Source: an uncultured Christensenella sp. (GTDB lineage: Bacteria; Bacillota; Clostridia; Christensenellales; Borkfalkiaceae). Taken from it: 30,870 nt of DNA. This document shows, piece after piece, positions 6,971 through 15,381 of this stretch; the first letter of the stretch is position 1, and every line of letters begins with the position of its first letter. The stretch is from assembly GCA_910577875.1 (NCBI GenBank), contig CAJTNY010000021.1:1-30870 (forward strand), written 5' to 3'. The notes under the pieces are model-generated. The model did no database searches and had not been told where the DNA came from. It was given only the letters and a program-made list of their open reading frames with translations. The position numbers and the translations under genes were made by a program.

Positions 6971-8158
6971 TTATTTATAGCTTTCGGCTAATTTTTTAAA
7001 CGAAGGCAAAGCCCTCTTTATAACTTCGGGCGATACGCAGTAAGATACCCTGACGTACCCGCTCGCGCCGAAACCGCAGCCTGCAACCAGCAAAAGCTCG
7101 TATTTTTTCGCGCGTTCGGCAAAGGCTTCCGCGTCCTCCTCCAACGCTTTAACGAACAGATAAAACGCGCCGTCGGGCTTGACGAAAGTATATCCGTATT
7201 CGGAAAGCGCCGAACACAGCGTATCGCGGTTGCGTTTATAAACCGAAATATCGGAAATTTTATCGTAACACTTTTCGACGAGTTTCTGAAACAGCGCAGG
7301 AGCGCATACGAAACCGAGCGCCCTGCCCGCTCCGCATATCCCAGCATAAACGTCGGAAAACTCGTCCATTTCGTTATTGACGGCGATATAGCCTATCCTT
7401 TCGCCCGCAAGCGAAAGACTTTTGCTGTAAGAATAGCAAACGATGCTCCGCGCGTAATAATTCATTATATAAGGAACTTCGGTTTGTTTATCGTACACGA
7501 GTTCGCGGTAAGGCTCGTCCGAAATCAGATATACGGGTTTACCCGTTTTCTCAGAAAATTCCTTTAAAACAGCGCAGAGACGTTTTACGGTATCGGCTCT
7601 ATATACTACTCCGCTCGGGTTATTCGGGGAATTTATAATCACCGCTTTGGTTTTATCGTTTAACGCGAGTTTAAACTTTTCCAAATCAATCTGAAACGTG
7701 TTCTCCTCGCTTTCGACGGCTACCAACTTTGCGCCGGCTCCGCCCGCGAAAACTTTGTACTCGGGAAAATACGGAACAAAAGTTATAACCTCGTCGCCCG
7801 CGTTTATAAGCGCGTTCAAAGTTATAGTCAGCGAGGCAGCCGCTCCGCAAGTCATATATATACAGTCCGCATCAAGATTAGTTTTAAATCTTGCGTTCGT
7901 ATAATCGGCTAATTTCTTTCTGACGCCGTATCCGCCCTGCGCGGAAGTATAACCGTGAAGAACTTCCGCATCGGTATTATTTATCAGATTTTCAAGCTCG
8001 TTTTTTACCTCTACGGGCGCGGGAACGCTCGGATTTCCGAGCGAAAAATCAAAGACGTTTTCTTCGCCGATTTCCGCTTTGCGCTTTCTGCCGTATTCAT
8101 ACAGCTCCCGTATAGAGGAACGCGTTTTCCCTAAATTTACGTTGGTTTCGTTTAACAT
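6971..8158 (-). CDS. PLP-dependent class I/II aminotransferase
   Basis: The 395-residue protein is a fold-type I aminotransferase acting on an amino acid and a 2-oxo acid, probably of the aspartate/aromatic/alanine group. Landmarks are DFSLGNPSVPAP, the PLP-phosphate region TCGAAASL, NSPNNPSG, SDEPYRELVYD, the Schiff-base lysine in SYSKSLSLAGERIGY and the late substrate-binding arginine in SGYVRVSYC. The length is typical. The N-terminus agrees with related Clostridia proteins, so the start is well supported even though no ribosome site precedes it; a promoter six bases upstream points to a leaderless message. Exact substrate is not resolvable. Confidence 0.93.
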   Translation of the reverse strand: MLNETNVNLGKTRSSIRELYEYGRKRKAEIGEENVFDFSLGNPSVPAPVEVKNELENLINNTDAEVLHGYTSAQGGYGVRKKLADYTNARFKTNLDADCIYMTCGAAASLTITLNALINAGDEVITFVPYFPEYKVFAGGAGAKLVAVESEENTFQIDLEKFKLALNDKTKAVIINSPNNPSGVVYRADTVKRLCAVLKEFSEKTGKPVYLISDEPYRELVYDKQTEVPYIMNYYARSIVCYSYSKSLSLAGERIGYIAVNNEMDEFSDVYAGICGAGRALGFVCAPALFQKLVEKCYDKISDISVYKRNRDTLCSALSEYGYTFVKPDGAFYLFVKALEEDAEAFAERAKKYELLLVAGCGFGASGYVRVSYCVSPEVIKRALPSFKKLAESYK

Positions 8159-8164
8159 ATAAAA

Positions 8165-8193
8165 AGTATATCATAAAAATAAAGATTTGACAA
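8165..8193 (-). promoter_or_regulatory. Promoter of the aminotransferase gene, predicted leaderless start
   Basis: On the minus strand TTGTCA (8188-8193) and TATACT (8165-8170) are separated by 17 bases. Only six bases lie between the -10 box and the ATG, so transcription should begin at or within a base or two of the start codon. The -35 box overlaps the sigF terminator hairpin. Confidence 0.65.
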
Positions 8194-8213
8194 GATTTAC
8201 CCCGTCAAATCTT
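8182..8213 (-). terminator. Terminator overlapping the end of sigF
   Basis: Ten-base arms (8182-8191 and 8204-8213) pair perfectly around a 12-base loop and are followed on the minus strand by TTTATTTTTAT. The upstream arm contains the last sense codons of sigF and the loop contains the stop codon. Confidence 0.75.
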
Positions 8214-8922
8214 TTCTGAAAGTTTCCATTATTCTGCTCTCTATGCGTGAGACCTGAACCTGCGACACGCCGAGCATATCCGCGACTTCGCTCTGCGTCA
8301 TATCCCTGAAATAACGGAGTATTATAACTTTTCTATCCCTTTCAGGCAGTCCGGCTATCGCCGTCTTTAACTGAATACTTTCGATTATATCCTCCTGCCT
8401 GTCTTCGACGGGGAGTTTTTCCAAAAGCTCCTGCGTTTTTTCGTCCTTGTATTCGCCCTGATTATATATCGAAACCGGTTTATGCGTCGAACCCATAGTG
8501 AAAACAACTTCGCTTTCGGGCATACCGAATTTTTCCGCGATAATCTTTACGGTCGGCTGTCTGCCATGAACAACAGAATACTCCTCGATAAAAACGTTAA
8601 TCTGCTTTGCGCAGCTCTTTATAGCGCGGGAAACTTTTATGCTTCCGTCGTCGCGCATAAATCGTTTTATCTCGCCTGCTATCATAGGTACGGCGTATGT
8701 TGAAAAACGAACGCCGAAGCTCTCGTCAAAACCGTTAATCGCCTTTAAAAGCCCCATACCCGCAAGCTGGTATAAATCGTCATATTCCACTCCTTTGCCG
8801 AGATAGCGTCTGACAATACTCTTTATAAGATTGTTGTTTTCAACGAGCAGATTCTCTTTCGCTGCCGCGTCACCTTGTTTTGCCTTTCGTATTAATTCGT
8901 TAGTCGCGTCGACATCAAGCAT
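8197..8922 (-). CDS. sigF: RNA polymerase sporulation sigma factor SigF
   Basis: SigF is the first forespore-specific sigma factor, held inactive by SpoIIAB until asymmetric division. Region 2 is seen in LLVENNNLIKSIVRRYL and YDDLYQLAGMGLLKAI, then FDESFGVRFSTYAVPMIAGE; region 3 in VSRAIK and GRQPTVKIIAEKFGM; region 4 in LPERDRKVIILRYF and TQSEVADMLGVSQVQVSRIE. I chose the ATG at 8922 (about 241 residues) because GGAAG lies six bases upstream; a TTG at 8940 would add six residues but has no ribosome site. It overlaps the end of spoIIAB by eight bases. SigG is similar, but the spoIIA gene order decides for SigF. Confidence 0.95.
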   Translation of the reverse strand: MLDVDATNELIRKAKQGDAAAKENLLVENNNLIKSIVRRYLGKGVEYDDLYQLAGMGLLKAINGFDESFGVRFSTYAVPMIAGEIKRFMRDDGSIKVSRAIKSCAKQINVFIEEYSVVHGRQPTVKIIAEKFGMPESEVVFTMGSTHKPVSIYNQGEYKDEKTQELLEKLPVEDRQEDIIESIQLKTAIAGLPERDRKVIILRYFRDMTQSEVADMLGVSQVQVSRIESRIMETFRKDLTG

Positions 8923-9364
8923 TCTCCACTTCCGCTTCAAAACTTTTCGACATATACACTACCGTGCCTTCGCCGGCAACGGAATTCACCGAAAATTCGT
9001 CCATAAAAGTCTGCATTATGGTGAACCCCATTCCCGAACGTTCGTCGGAAGGAAGCGTTGTGTAAAAGGGCTGAACGGCTTTCTGAATATCGGGTATGCC
9101 CTTGCCCGTATCGCTTACCTTTATATGTAATTTGTTGTCCTCGATTTCACACTCGACGGTCACAAGTCCTAGATTGCCCTTATAAGCATGAACCGTACAA
9201 TTCGTAACCGCCTCCGAAACAGCCGTTTTAACGTCGGACAACGCGGAAAGAGAAGGATTTAATTCAAGACAGAAAGCAGCGACCGCGTCGCGCGCAAATG
9301 CCTGATTTATCGGAAGTGAATAGAATTGAAGTTTAAGATAATTTCTCGTCATACCTTTTAGCAC
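8915..9364 (-). CDS. spoIIAB: Anti-sigma F factor and serine kinase SpoIIAB
   Basis: SpoIIAB binds and inhibits SigF and phosphorylates SpoIIAA. It has the GHKL ATP-binding fold: the N box in VKTAVSEAVTNCTVHAY, the G1 box in VSDTGKGIPD and the G2 region in ERSGMGFTIMQTF. The start may be the GTG at 9364, just after the spoIIAA stop, or the ATG at 9352 (MTRNYLKLQF), which gives the better N-terminus compared with the family. Length is about 145-149 residues, normal for the family. Confidence 0.96.
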   Translation of the reverse strand: MLKGMTRNYLKLQFYSLPINQAFARDAVAAFCLELNPSLSALSDVKTAVSEAVTNCTVHAYKGNLGLVTVECEIEDNKLHIKVSDTGKGIPDIQKAVQPFYTTLPSDERSGMGFTIMQTFMDEFSVNSVAGEGTVVYMSKSFEAEVENA

Positions 9365-9366
9365 CT

Positions 9367-9678
9367 TTATTCCGCCCTCGGAATAAGCGTATATATACCG
9401 CTTAAATTAAGTATTTTGTCCGCGGCAAAGTTGGGTTTTTCTATGTACAGAGGAACGGCAAGTTTGCTTGCTTTTTTATATCTGCCTATCAGAAAACCTA
9501 TGCCCGTAGAGTCCATAAACGCAACTTCGGACAGGTTTATAATTATCTTCGACGCGCCGACGTTTTCTTCTATCAGTTTGTCGCATTTGGCGCGGGCGTC
9601 GCCTGCGGAGCATTCGTCCATTTCGCCCGAAAGATTTATGTACAGTATTTTATCGCGCACGTATCCCGTAACCGTCAT
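9367..9678 (-). CDS. spoIIAA: Anti-sigma F factor antagonist SpoIIAA
   Basis: A 103-residue STAS-domain protein that, when dephosphorylated, frees SigF from SpoIIAB. The phosphorylation serine is S57 in VAFMDSTGIGFLIGRYK. It is first of the spoIIAA-spoIIAB-sigF operon and starts after AAGGAG. In Bacillus this operon is read by sigma H; I looked for a sigma-H promoter in 9680-9790 and could not see a convincing one. The operon shows that the organism belongs to an endospore-forming lineage. Confidence 0.96.
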   Translation of the reverse strand: MTVTGYVRDKILYINLSGEMDECSAGDARAKCDKLIEENVGASKIIINLSEVAFMDSTGIGFLIGRYKKASKLAVPLYIEKPNFAADKILNLSGIYTLIPRAE

Positions 9679-9789
9679 AATAATTCGCTCCTTGGTTTAT
9701 TCGATGCTTAGGGCTTTATATTACTATAACCGCGGACGTGAAATTTGTCTGAAAAACACGAATATTCAATTGTTTTGTCATAAACTATA

Positions 9790-9818
9790 AAGCCCCGCGC
9801 ATACCTTGCGCGGGGCTT
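9790..9818 (-). terminator. Hairpin terminator after ferritin
   Basis: Eleven-base arms (9790-9800 and 9808-9818) pair perfectly around a seven-base loop, with a moderately T-rich tail on the minus strand. It follows the ferritin stop by about 15 bases. Confidence 0.75.
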
Positions 9819-9833
9819 ATACATTAAATTGAA

Positions 9834-10352
9834 TTACATTGCGGGACCCGTCGCGGACGGGGCGTATACGCGCGCAAGCAGTTCCTGATTGAGCGAATAC
9901 AGTCCTTTCGCGTCGTGACCGAACATCTTGAATTTTTTTACCTGGTCATCGGCGTTTTTCTCCTCTTCGCCCTGTTCTTTTATAAACCAGTCCAAAAACT
10001 GCATTGTTTTAAAATCTTTGAGTTCGAACGCAAGCGCATAAATATTATTGATAAGAGAGGTTACGTACTGTTCGTGTTCGAAACCGGCGTTTAAAGGGTC
10101 GATTGCGGAATTAAAAGTTTTATCGGGTTTTGCAATCGCGTCGAAAGTTACGCGCATTCCGTTATCGATGAGATAACGGCGCATCATCATAGCATGGTCG
10201 CGTTCTTCCTGTGCCTGAATCTCATACCAGTGCGCGAACCCGTCCAGACCTTCGTCGGCATAGTAGTTGGCGAAATCGAGATAAAGATACGCCGAATATA
10301 ATTCCTTGTTTACCTGTTCGTTTATTAATTTTGCGATTTTTTTATCTAACAT
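9834..10352 (-). CDS. ftnA: Bacterial non-heme ferritin
   Basis: The protein forms a 24-subunit cage that oxidises and stores iron. All expected ferroxidase residues are present at classic positions: E17, E50, H53, E94, Q127 and E130. The 172 residues match bacterial ferritins, and the C-terminus ends in the short tail YAPSATGPAM. It is a single-gene unit with its own terminator. No Fur-like box stood out in the 160 bases upstream. Confidence 0.96.
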   Translation of the reverse strand: MLDKKIAKLINEQVNKELYSAYLYLDFANYYADEGLDGFAHWYEIQAQEERDHAMMMRRYLIDNGMRVTFDAIAKPDKTFNSAIDPLNAGFEHEQYVTSLINNIYALAFELKDFKTMQFLDWFIKEQGEEEKNADDQVKKFKMFGHDAKGLYSLNQELLARVYAPSATGPAM

Positions 10353-10450
10353 CTTAAAGCTCCTTGAAAATTTTATCCTGATTAAATTTTAATACTTTCA
10401 CGCTTAAAAATCAATGAAATCGGAGTGAAATTTTATTTTCTTTATTACAT

Positions 10451-10486
10451 AATAAGTCCCGCCGTAAATTTACGGCAGGACTTATT
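10451..10486 (-). terminator. Terminator of the glucan-degradation operon
   Basis: An 18+18-base inverted repeat with one mismatch and a tight central loop lies 28 bases past the stop of the last operon gene. Transcripts of the lipoprotein/glycosidase operon on the minus strand should end here. Confidence 0.7.
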
Positions 10487-10514
10487 TACTTGCTGTTTTG
10501 AGCAATAAAATCAA

Positions 10515-12344
10515 TTATTTTTCCGCAGGATAAATTAACCGGATATTGCTTATTCTGATTTGGCCAGTCACCATAGAATGAATCTTTGCTCCTTCGGTAT
10601 CGTTAGGATTGGTAATCTGCGCACCGAACTGAATCGTTATAGTATTCTTACCGGTGGGTTTCTTAGTAAACACTACTTCGGTCACGTCTTCTCTTATAGC
10701 GATTACTTCGCCGTTTATGGTCATATGTCCGCGGGAAGTCGTGGTAATCGTACATTTGAACGTGAACTCGTTCTTGTTGATTAAAGTGTCGTTGTAGAAA
10801 AGTTTCAAAGGCTGGTAATAAGCCGAATCGGTTGCGTTCGTAAAATCGACGTTGATTGCACCCTCTTCGTCTATATAAGCCTCGTTAATCGTCGTCTGTG
10901 GCATTCCCATATTAGACATCGGATGCCACTCGTACCATTTGTTGGGATTGTTCGTAGCCGCAGCCTCGTTTCCAGCGAGAATATCTACTTTACCGTTTTT
11001 AACGTCGATAGTTCCGTTGAAATCGGTCCAGTCCGAGCTCGTGTAAGGCGCGCCCGCAGTAGCAGCCATAAGTTTAAGATGATAAGTTCCGGTAGTTACG
11101 GAATTAACCACCAGCGGTTCGCCAGGAATAAACGACACGGTTCCCTTAGGCTGTGCATCAGTCGTCTTTTCAAATAATCCGAGCGTGTAATTTACGTTCA
11201 TAGGATTGTTTTTGCTATCTACTACGGTAACGGTATTAGTTTCTGCATCATATTCGAACGACTCGGGAGTTTCAAGTTTTTTTGTTTCGGTCCAAAGCTC
11301 CGGAGCTTCCAAAACCTTGATTTTTACCGTCGCGTCAACGAGGTCAAAAGGATATCCCGCAACCGCAAACTGGATTTTAAAAAGACTTCCGCCGATTACC
11401 GCTACTTCGACTACGTTATCACCCTCTTTAAGAACTACCACTTTTCCACCGAGCGAAATTCTTCCCGCCGTCGTCGTATTGATGTTCAGTTTCATTACAT
11501 ACATATCGCCGGTAAGACCTTCGCCGTAATTGTAAATAAGTTGCGTTATCCAAGCATAATCTTTTATATTTTCGGATACGTTGTTCTCAAACGAGAATAC
11601 GACTTCATTGTTGTAATAATAAGCTTCCGAAACGATAACCCAGTCAAAACTGTAATAAGCCCAGTTATCCGCTTTTTCAAGCGCGCCTGCGTCGCCGATT
11701 CCGAGTTCGACGCGCGCGTCGACAGTAACTTCCACGGTTGCCGTCGTCGAGCTGGGGTCAGAATTTAAATAAAGAGGATTTTCGCTGACCGCAATAAGCT
11801 TAACCGTATATGTACCCTTATTTACGCGACTCAAATCTACGGGTTCGCCGCTGACAGCGATAGAGTGTCCGCAGTCAATGCCGTTTTCGTCATAGAAATG
11901 AAGCTCGTACGCGCTGACGTTCGCGCCGTTTTCGTTATCGGAAATCGTAATTATACCGGTCGTTTTGTCGTATTCGAACGAAGGCGCAGCAAGCTGTTTG
12001 TGCTGGTCCGGCCCTACTTTAACGGTGCATTTCGCGCTGATTTTACCGATTTTAACGGTTACGGTCGTTTCGCCCTCACCGACGGGGGATACGCGGCAAG
12101 CGCTCGCCGCGGGCGCGATAGCCGCTACTTTTTCGTTTTCAACCGACCACTCGAATTCTATGTCGCCTTCAATGTCGGATACCTTGGCGCGGAGCGTTTC
12201 GCTCGTTCCGTTCACATACAGCTGAATCGATGTCGAGTTTAGGGTAAGACCGAGCGAATTATCATCACAGGCAGTCGCGCCCAGAACCGTTGCAAGACAT
12301 AACGCTATAACTAAAAACAACGTTAAAATTCTTGACTTTTTCAT
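10515..12344 (-). CDS. Secreted lipoprotein with bacterial Ig-like domain and repeated beta-sandwich modules
   Basis: I do not recognise a catalytic domain. The 609-residue product starts at the ATG at 12344 (GGAGG nearby; an ATG 15 bases upstream lacks one). A lipoprotein signal peptide ends at C26 in VLGATAC. Residues about 32-110 form a BIG_2-like Ig domain (LTLNSTSIQLYVNGTSETL to GEGETTVTVK). Two similar long modules follow, each with an Fn3-like part (LAAPSFEYDKTTGIITISD; LETPESFEYDAETNTVTVV) and a region like a carbohydrate-binding beta-sandwich (YYNNEVVFSFENNVS; INEAYIDEEGAINVDF). The duplication suggests tandem glycan-binding units on the cell surface. It is the last gene of the GH3/GH16 operon, 32 bases after the glucanase gene, so binding of the same glucan is likely but inferred. 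Confidence 0.8.
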   Translation of the reverse strand: MKKSRILTLFLVIALCLATVLGATACDDNSLGLTLNSTSIQLYVNGTSETLRAKVSDIEGDIEFEWSVENEKVAAIAPAASACRVSPVGEGETTVTVKIGKISAKCTVKVGPDQHKQLAAPSFEYDKTTGIITISDNENGANVSAYELHFYDENGIDCGHSIAVSGEPVDLSRVNKGTYTVKLIAVSENPLYLNSDPSSTTATVEVTVDARVELGIGDAGALEKADNWAYYSFDWVIVSEAYYYNNEVVFSFENNVSENIKDYAWITQLIYNYGEGLTGDMYVMKLNINTTTAGRISLGGKVVVLKEGDNVVEVAVIGGSLFKIQFAVAGYPFDLVDATVKIKVLEAPELWTETKKLETPESFEYDAETNTVTVVDSKNNPMNVNYTLGLFEKTTDAQPKGTVSFIPGEPLVVNSVTTGTYHLKLMAATAGAPYTSSDWTDFNGTIDVKNGKVDILAGNEAAATNNPNKWYEWHPMSNMGMPQTTINEAYIDEEGAINVDFTNATDSAYYQPLKLFYNDTLINKNEFTFKCTITTTSRGHMTINGEVIAIREDVTEVVFTKKPTGKNTITIQFGAQITNPNDTEGAKIHSMVTGQIRISNIRLIYPAEK

Positions 12345-12376
12345 TAAATTTTCCTCCATTATAATTTTTTCGTTTT

Positions 12377-13519
12377 TTATTGATTTTTCGGCGCATACAC
12401 GCGGACGTAATCCACAAACATTGAAGCCGAAACAAAATCGTCTTTTTCTTTGAAATTAGCCGTTCCAGTCGGGTCGTATGTCCCTCCGACGGCAAGGTTT
12501 AATAGAATAAAGAAAGGTTTATCGAAAGGTGCGTACGGATTTATATCGGAAGAAACAGCCGCCGTCCACCAGTCCGTGTATTTAAGACGCAGAACTTCAC
12601 TGCCGTCTACTATCCAAGCTATCGACTCTTTTCTCCAATCGACCGCATACGTATGCCATTTATCAATATCCGAAGCAAGCGTGGTTGATTTGCCCTTGCG
12701 CTGAGCTTTCGGCCAGTTATCGCCGAAATGTAGGGTAGTATCCACAACGTTATTAAGCCTGCCCTTGGCTTCCATAATATCGAGTTCGCCGTTTCTCGCC
12801 CACCCGCCGTACTCGTTATGCGAATTCTGTGTCGTAGGCGGTTGTGGAAGCATCCAGAACGCAGGCCACATACCGTCGCCTTTGGGGGATTTTATACGCG
12901 CTTCGACGTATCCGTAAGTAAACGAGAATTTTCCGCGCGTCGTTATTCTTCCCGAGGTATAGGACTTTCCTCCTATCTTTTCATCTTCCTTTTGCGCAGT
13001 TATGATAAGATTTCCGTCTTTTACTTTGACGTTCTCCTCGCGGTAAAACTGCATTTCGTCGTTGCCCCAGTTGGCAGGACCTTGCGAGTTGCCGTAATCA
13101 TCGCGTGTGCCGAGCTGATAGCCCCATTTTTCGGAATCGAGACTTTCACCGTCGAATTCGTCAGACCAAAATAGCGCGTAGCCATTAACCGGACTGTCGT
13201 CCTTAATTACGGTTACGGAACACTCAGCAGAAAGACTTCCTTTTAAGGCAAGCACTTTCGTTTCGCCGACGGCAACGGCGGTAACCGTACCGCCGTCGTC
13301 CACCGTAACAATATTTTCATTTTCAGACAGCCACTCTGCACCAGAAGAAATATTTACGGTAAGCGTCCGCGTTTCGCCCTCGCGTAAAGTAAGCTGCGCG
13401 GGAGTAATTTTCAGACTTTCCTTTTCCGTTTCGGGAGAGGAAAAACAACCGGCTAACACAATACAGACCGTTGCCAAAAGCACAGTAATAAATTTTATCG
13501 CCGAGTTCCTGCTTACCAT
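12377..13519 (-). CDS. GH16 family beta-glucanase lipoprotein
   Basis: This endo-acting glycoside hydrolase probably cuts beta-1,3- or mixed-linkage beta-glucan outside the cell. A signal peptide ends at lipobox C25 (VLAGC); residues about 34-105 are a BIG_2-like domain, and the GH16 domain covers about 115-380 (FWSDEFDGESLDSEKW at its start). The catalytic motif GELDIMEAKG gives nucleophile E245 and acid/base E250, with D247 between; the extra methionine is the laminarinase-type form. WNYQ-like, MWPAFWMLP and the C-terminal MFVDYVRVY are typical. GAGGT precedes the ATG. It lies between two lipoprotein genes in one operon with a GH3 enzyme that could finish the breakdown. Confidence 0.95.
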   Translation of the reverse strand: MVSRNSAIKFITVLLATVCIVLAGCFSSPETEKESLKITPAQLTLREGETRTLTVNISSGAEWLSENENIVTVDDGGTVTAVAVGETKVLALKGSLSAECSVTVIKDDSPVNGYALFWSDEFDGESLDSEKWGYQLGTRDDYGNSQGPANWGNDEMQFYREENVKVKDGNLIITAQKEDEKIGGKSYTSGRITTRGKFSFTYGYVEARIKSPKGDGMWPAFWMLPQPPTTQNSHNEYGGWARNGELDIMEAKGRLNNVVDTTLHFGDNWPKAQRKGKSTTLASDIDKWHTYAVDWRKESIAWIVDGSEVLRLKYTDWWTAAVSSDINPYAPFDKPFFILLNLAVGGTYDPTGTANFKEKDDFVSASMFVDYVRVYAPKNQ

Positions 13520-13533
13520 TTTTACCTCATTTT

Positions 13534-15345
13534 TTACGCAGCTTCCGTCTCTCTGATAGGAGGCACTGCGGGCGTTTCAAGAACATCGCCTTCAATAGTT
13601 TCGTCGTAATAACTGCTTCTGTTGAAACCGTGAATTTCGACCGTAGTCCACTCTTCGCTTCCTGCATCTTTTAACTGCGGTATAACCGAAAATCTCTGTC
13701 CCATACCGACGTTAGGTATCTGCACGTTACCGTTCTTATCCAAAATCGCGTAACCTTCTTCGTCAACTTTGTAAGCGTATCCGAATAAAATTTCCACCGC
13801 GCCGTCTGCCGTCGCTCCAAAATTTTCGTTACTTCCTTCGGAATCAAACGGAACAAGATAATCGTTGATATAAAGCTCGAAAGTCATACGGTTATACGAT
13901 TCTCTGCGGAGAGCAAATACAATGTTTTTAACCTCGCCGTCGAATAGATTCATTTCGTCGGGTATCTGAGCCGTTGCTCTTAACGCAATAGTATTACCGC
14001 GTCCGCCGTAGAAAGAAATAGTATTCTTTTCGAAATAAAGCCTTACACCCTGAGCGGTGTTATCGGGTTTATTACCTGAAGTACCGAATAATTCAAGCAC
14101 AAACTCGCCGTTTACTTTCATATCGAAATCGTAATAATAATTAGTCTTATACGTTTTGGCGTCTACCTTTTCGGGAACCCAATCTCCGGGTTTCTCTCCT
14201 AGATGAACGTAACCGCTGCCTTTATTAATATGGAACATTTCAAAACGCGCCGCGGAATTGAATTGCAGATATTTTTCTGTTTCGCTTTCCACAAGAGTAG
14301 GCTTACTAAGTGTACCCGTATAATTTCCGGGTTGACCGAAATTATACCAACCGCTTGATAAATCATTTTTAGTTCCGTCGACTTTCCAGATGGACGTAGC
14401 ATTATTTCCGTTACTCTGGCAAGTATCGCCGAAGTCAGAATAGTTTTCGGAAGTTTCATCACCCTTATTTAAAGTTTTGCGCGCGATTATGAGGTCTTCC
14501 GCGGAAATTTCGGTTATTGCATCGTCGTCCGCATAGAGTTTCCCGCAGGTATTGGTGCATTCCCAATACGCTTTTGTACCGTCTTTACCCCAAGTTGGTT
14601 TGACGAGTTCGTGAGCCGTCAGTATGTGACGCGCCGCTATTACAAGCTCTTCATCAGTTGTTGCGGTTGTGCATGCTGCGTCCTTAAAAAGTTCTCCGCA
14701 AGCAGTGCACTTATAGTGTTCCTCTTTACCGTTTTCGTCGCATTTTGCCGCAACTTCATCCACTTTCGTAGTAGTGTGAGCAGGAGCAAGTTTTGTGGTT
14801 TCTTCGGTTATTTCCGTCTTGCCTTCCGCGTCGGAGTAAAGTTTTTCACATACGTCGCAGGTCCAGTATTCGATATTACCGCCTACCGTACAAGTCGGGG
14901 CAACCGCACCCGTCTTTGTAAGCGTATGAACCCCTACGGGAGTTTTTACTCCGTTTTCGTCGGTCTTATCGGTTGCAAGTTCGTCGAAGAAAATTGAGTC
15001 GCAAACAGAGCAGGTCCAATAATCGACGTTACCGTTTGTCAGACAGTCTTTCGCGTCGACCGCGTCCGTCTTAGTCAGGCTGTGGGGCGCGAACGCTATT
15101 TTTATCTCGTTTGCGGTAATCTCCGTCATACCCGCTTCGTCTTTGAAGTTCTTATTACAGTCCGAACAGCTCCAATACTCTACGCTGCCTTCCTTGATAC
15201 AGGTTGCGGCAACAGCATTATGCTTGTTCATAGAGTGAATGTGTTCTTCAGGCTTGTCTTCGCCGCAAGCGGTTAATCCGAACATACCGACCGACATAAC
15301 CGCGGCAATGCCGAGTGAGAGCAGCTTGCTTGTTTTTTTCATCAT
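13534..15345 (-). CDS. Surface lipoprotein with five CxxC repeats and a C-terminal beta-sandwich domain
   Basis: The 603-residue product has a lipoprotein signal peptide ending at C27 (GLTAC). Residues about 36-285 are five repeats of about 48 residues, each built as H-x-L-x-K, a TC or KC position, G-x-x-x-YW-x-C-x-x-C, then a stretch ending in D and a TE-I-type turn. The paired cysteines look like small zinc ribbons or disulfide knots; the last repeat is changed (TW instead of TC, CTNTC instead of CxxC). Such repeats occur in Firmicute surface proteins, but I know of no proven role. Residues about 295-600 look like a LamG/carbohydrate-binding sandwich (QFNSAARFEMFHINKGSG, VLELFGTSG). Operon position suggests glucan binding. 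AAGGAG precedes the start. Confidence 0.8.
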   Translation of the reverse strand: MMKKTSKLLSLGIAAVMSVGMFGLTACGEDKPEEHIHSMNKHNAVAATCIKEGSVEYWSCSDCNKNFKDEAGMTEITANEIKIAFAPHSLTKTDAVDAKDCLTNGNVDYWTCSVCDSIFFDELATDKTDENGVKTPVGVHTLTKTGAVAPTCTVGGNIEYWTCDVCEKLYSDAEGKTEITEETTKLAPAHTTTKVDEVAAKCDENGKEEHYKCTACGELFKDAACTTATTDEELVIAARHILTAHELVKPTWGKDGTKAYWECTNTCGKLYADDDAITEISAEDLIIARKTLNKGDETSENYSDFGDTCQSNGNNATSIWKVDGTKNDLSSGWYNFGQPGNYTGTLSKPTLVESETEKYLQFNSAARFEMFHINKGSGYVHLGEKPGDWVPEKVDAKTYKTNYYYDFDMKVNGEFVLELFGTSGNKPDNTAQGVRLYFEKNTISFYGGRGNTIALRATAQIPDEMNLFDGEVKNIVFALRRESYNRMTFELYINDYLVPFDSEGSNENFGATADGAVEILFGYAYKVDEEGYAILDKNGNVQIPNVGMGQRFSVIPQLKDAGSEEWTTVEIHGFNRSSYYDETIEGDVLETPAVPPIRETEAA

Positions 15346-15381
15346 TTTTCTCCTTATAAATTTTCTTTTTTATTCAAACGC

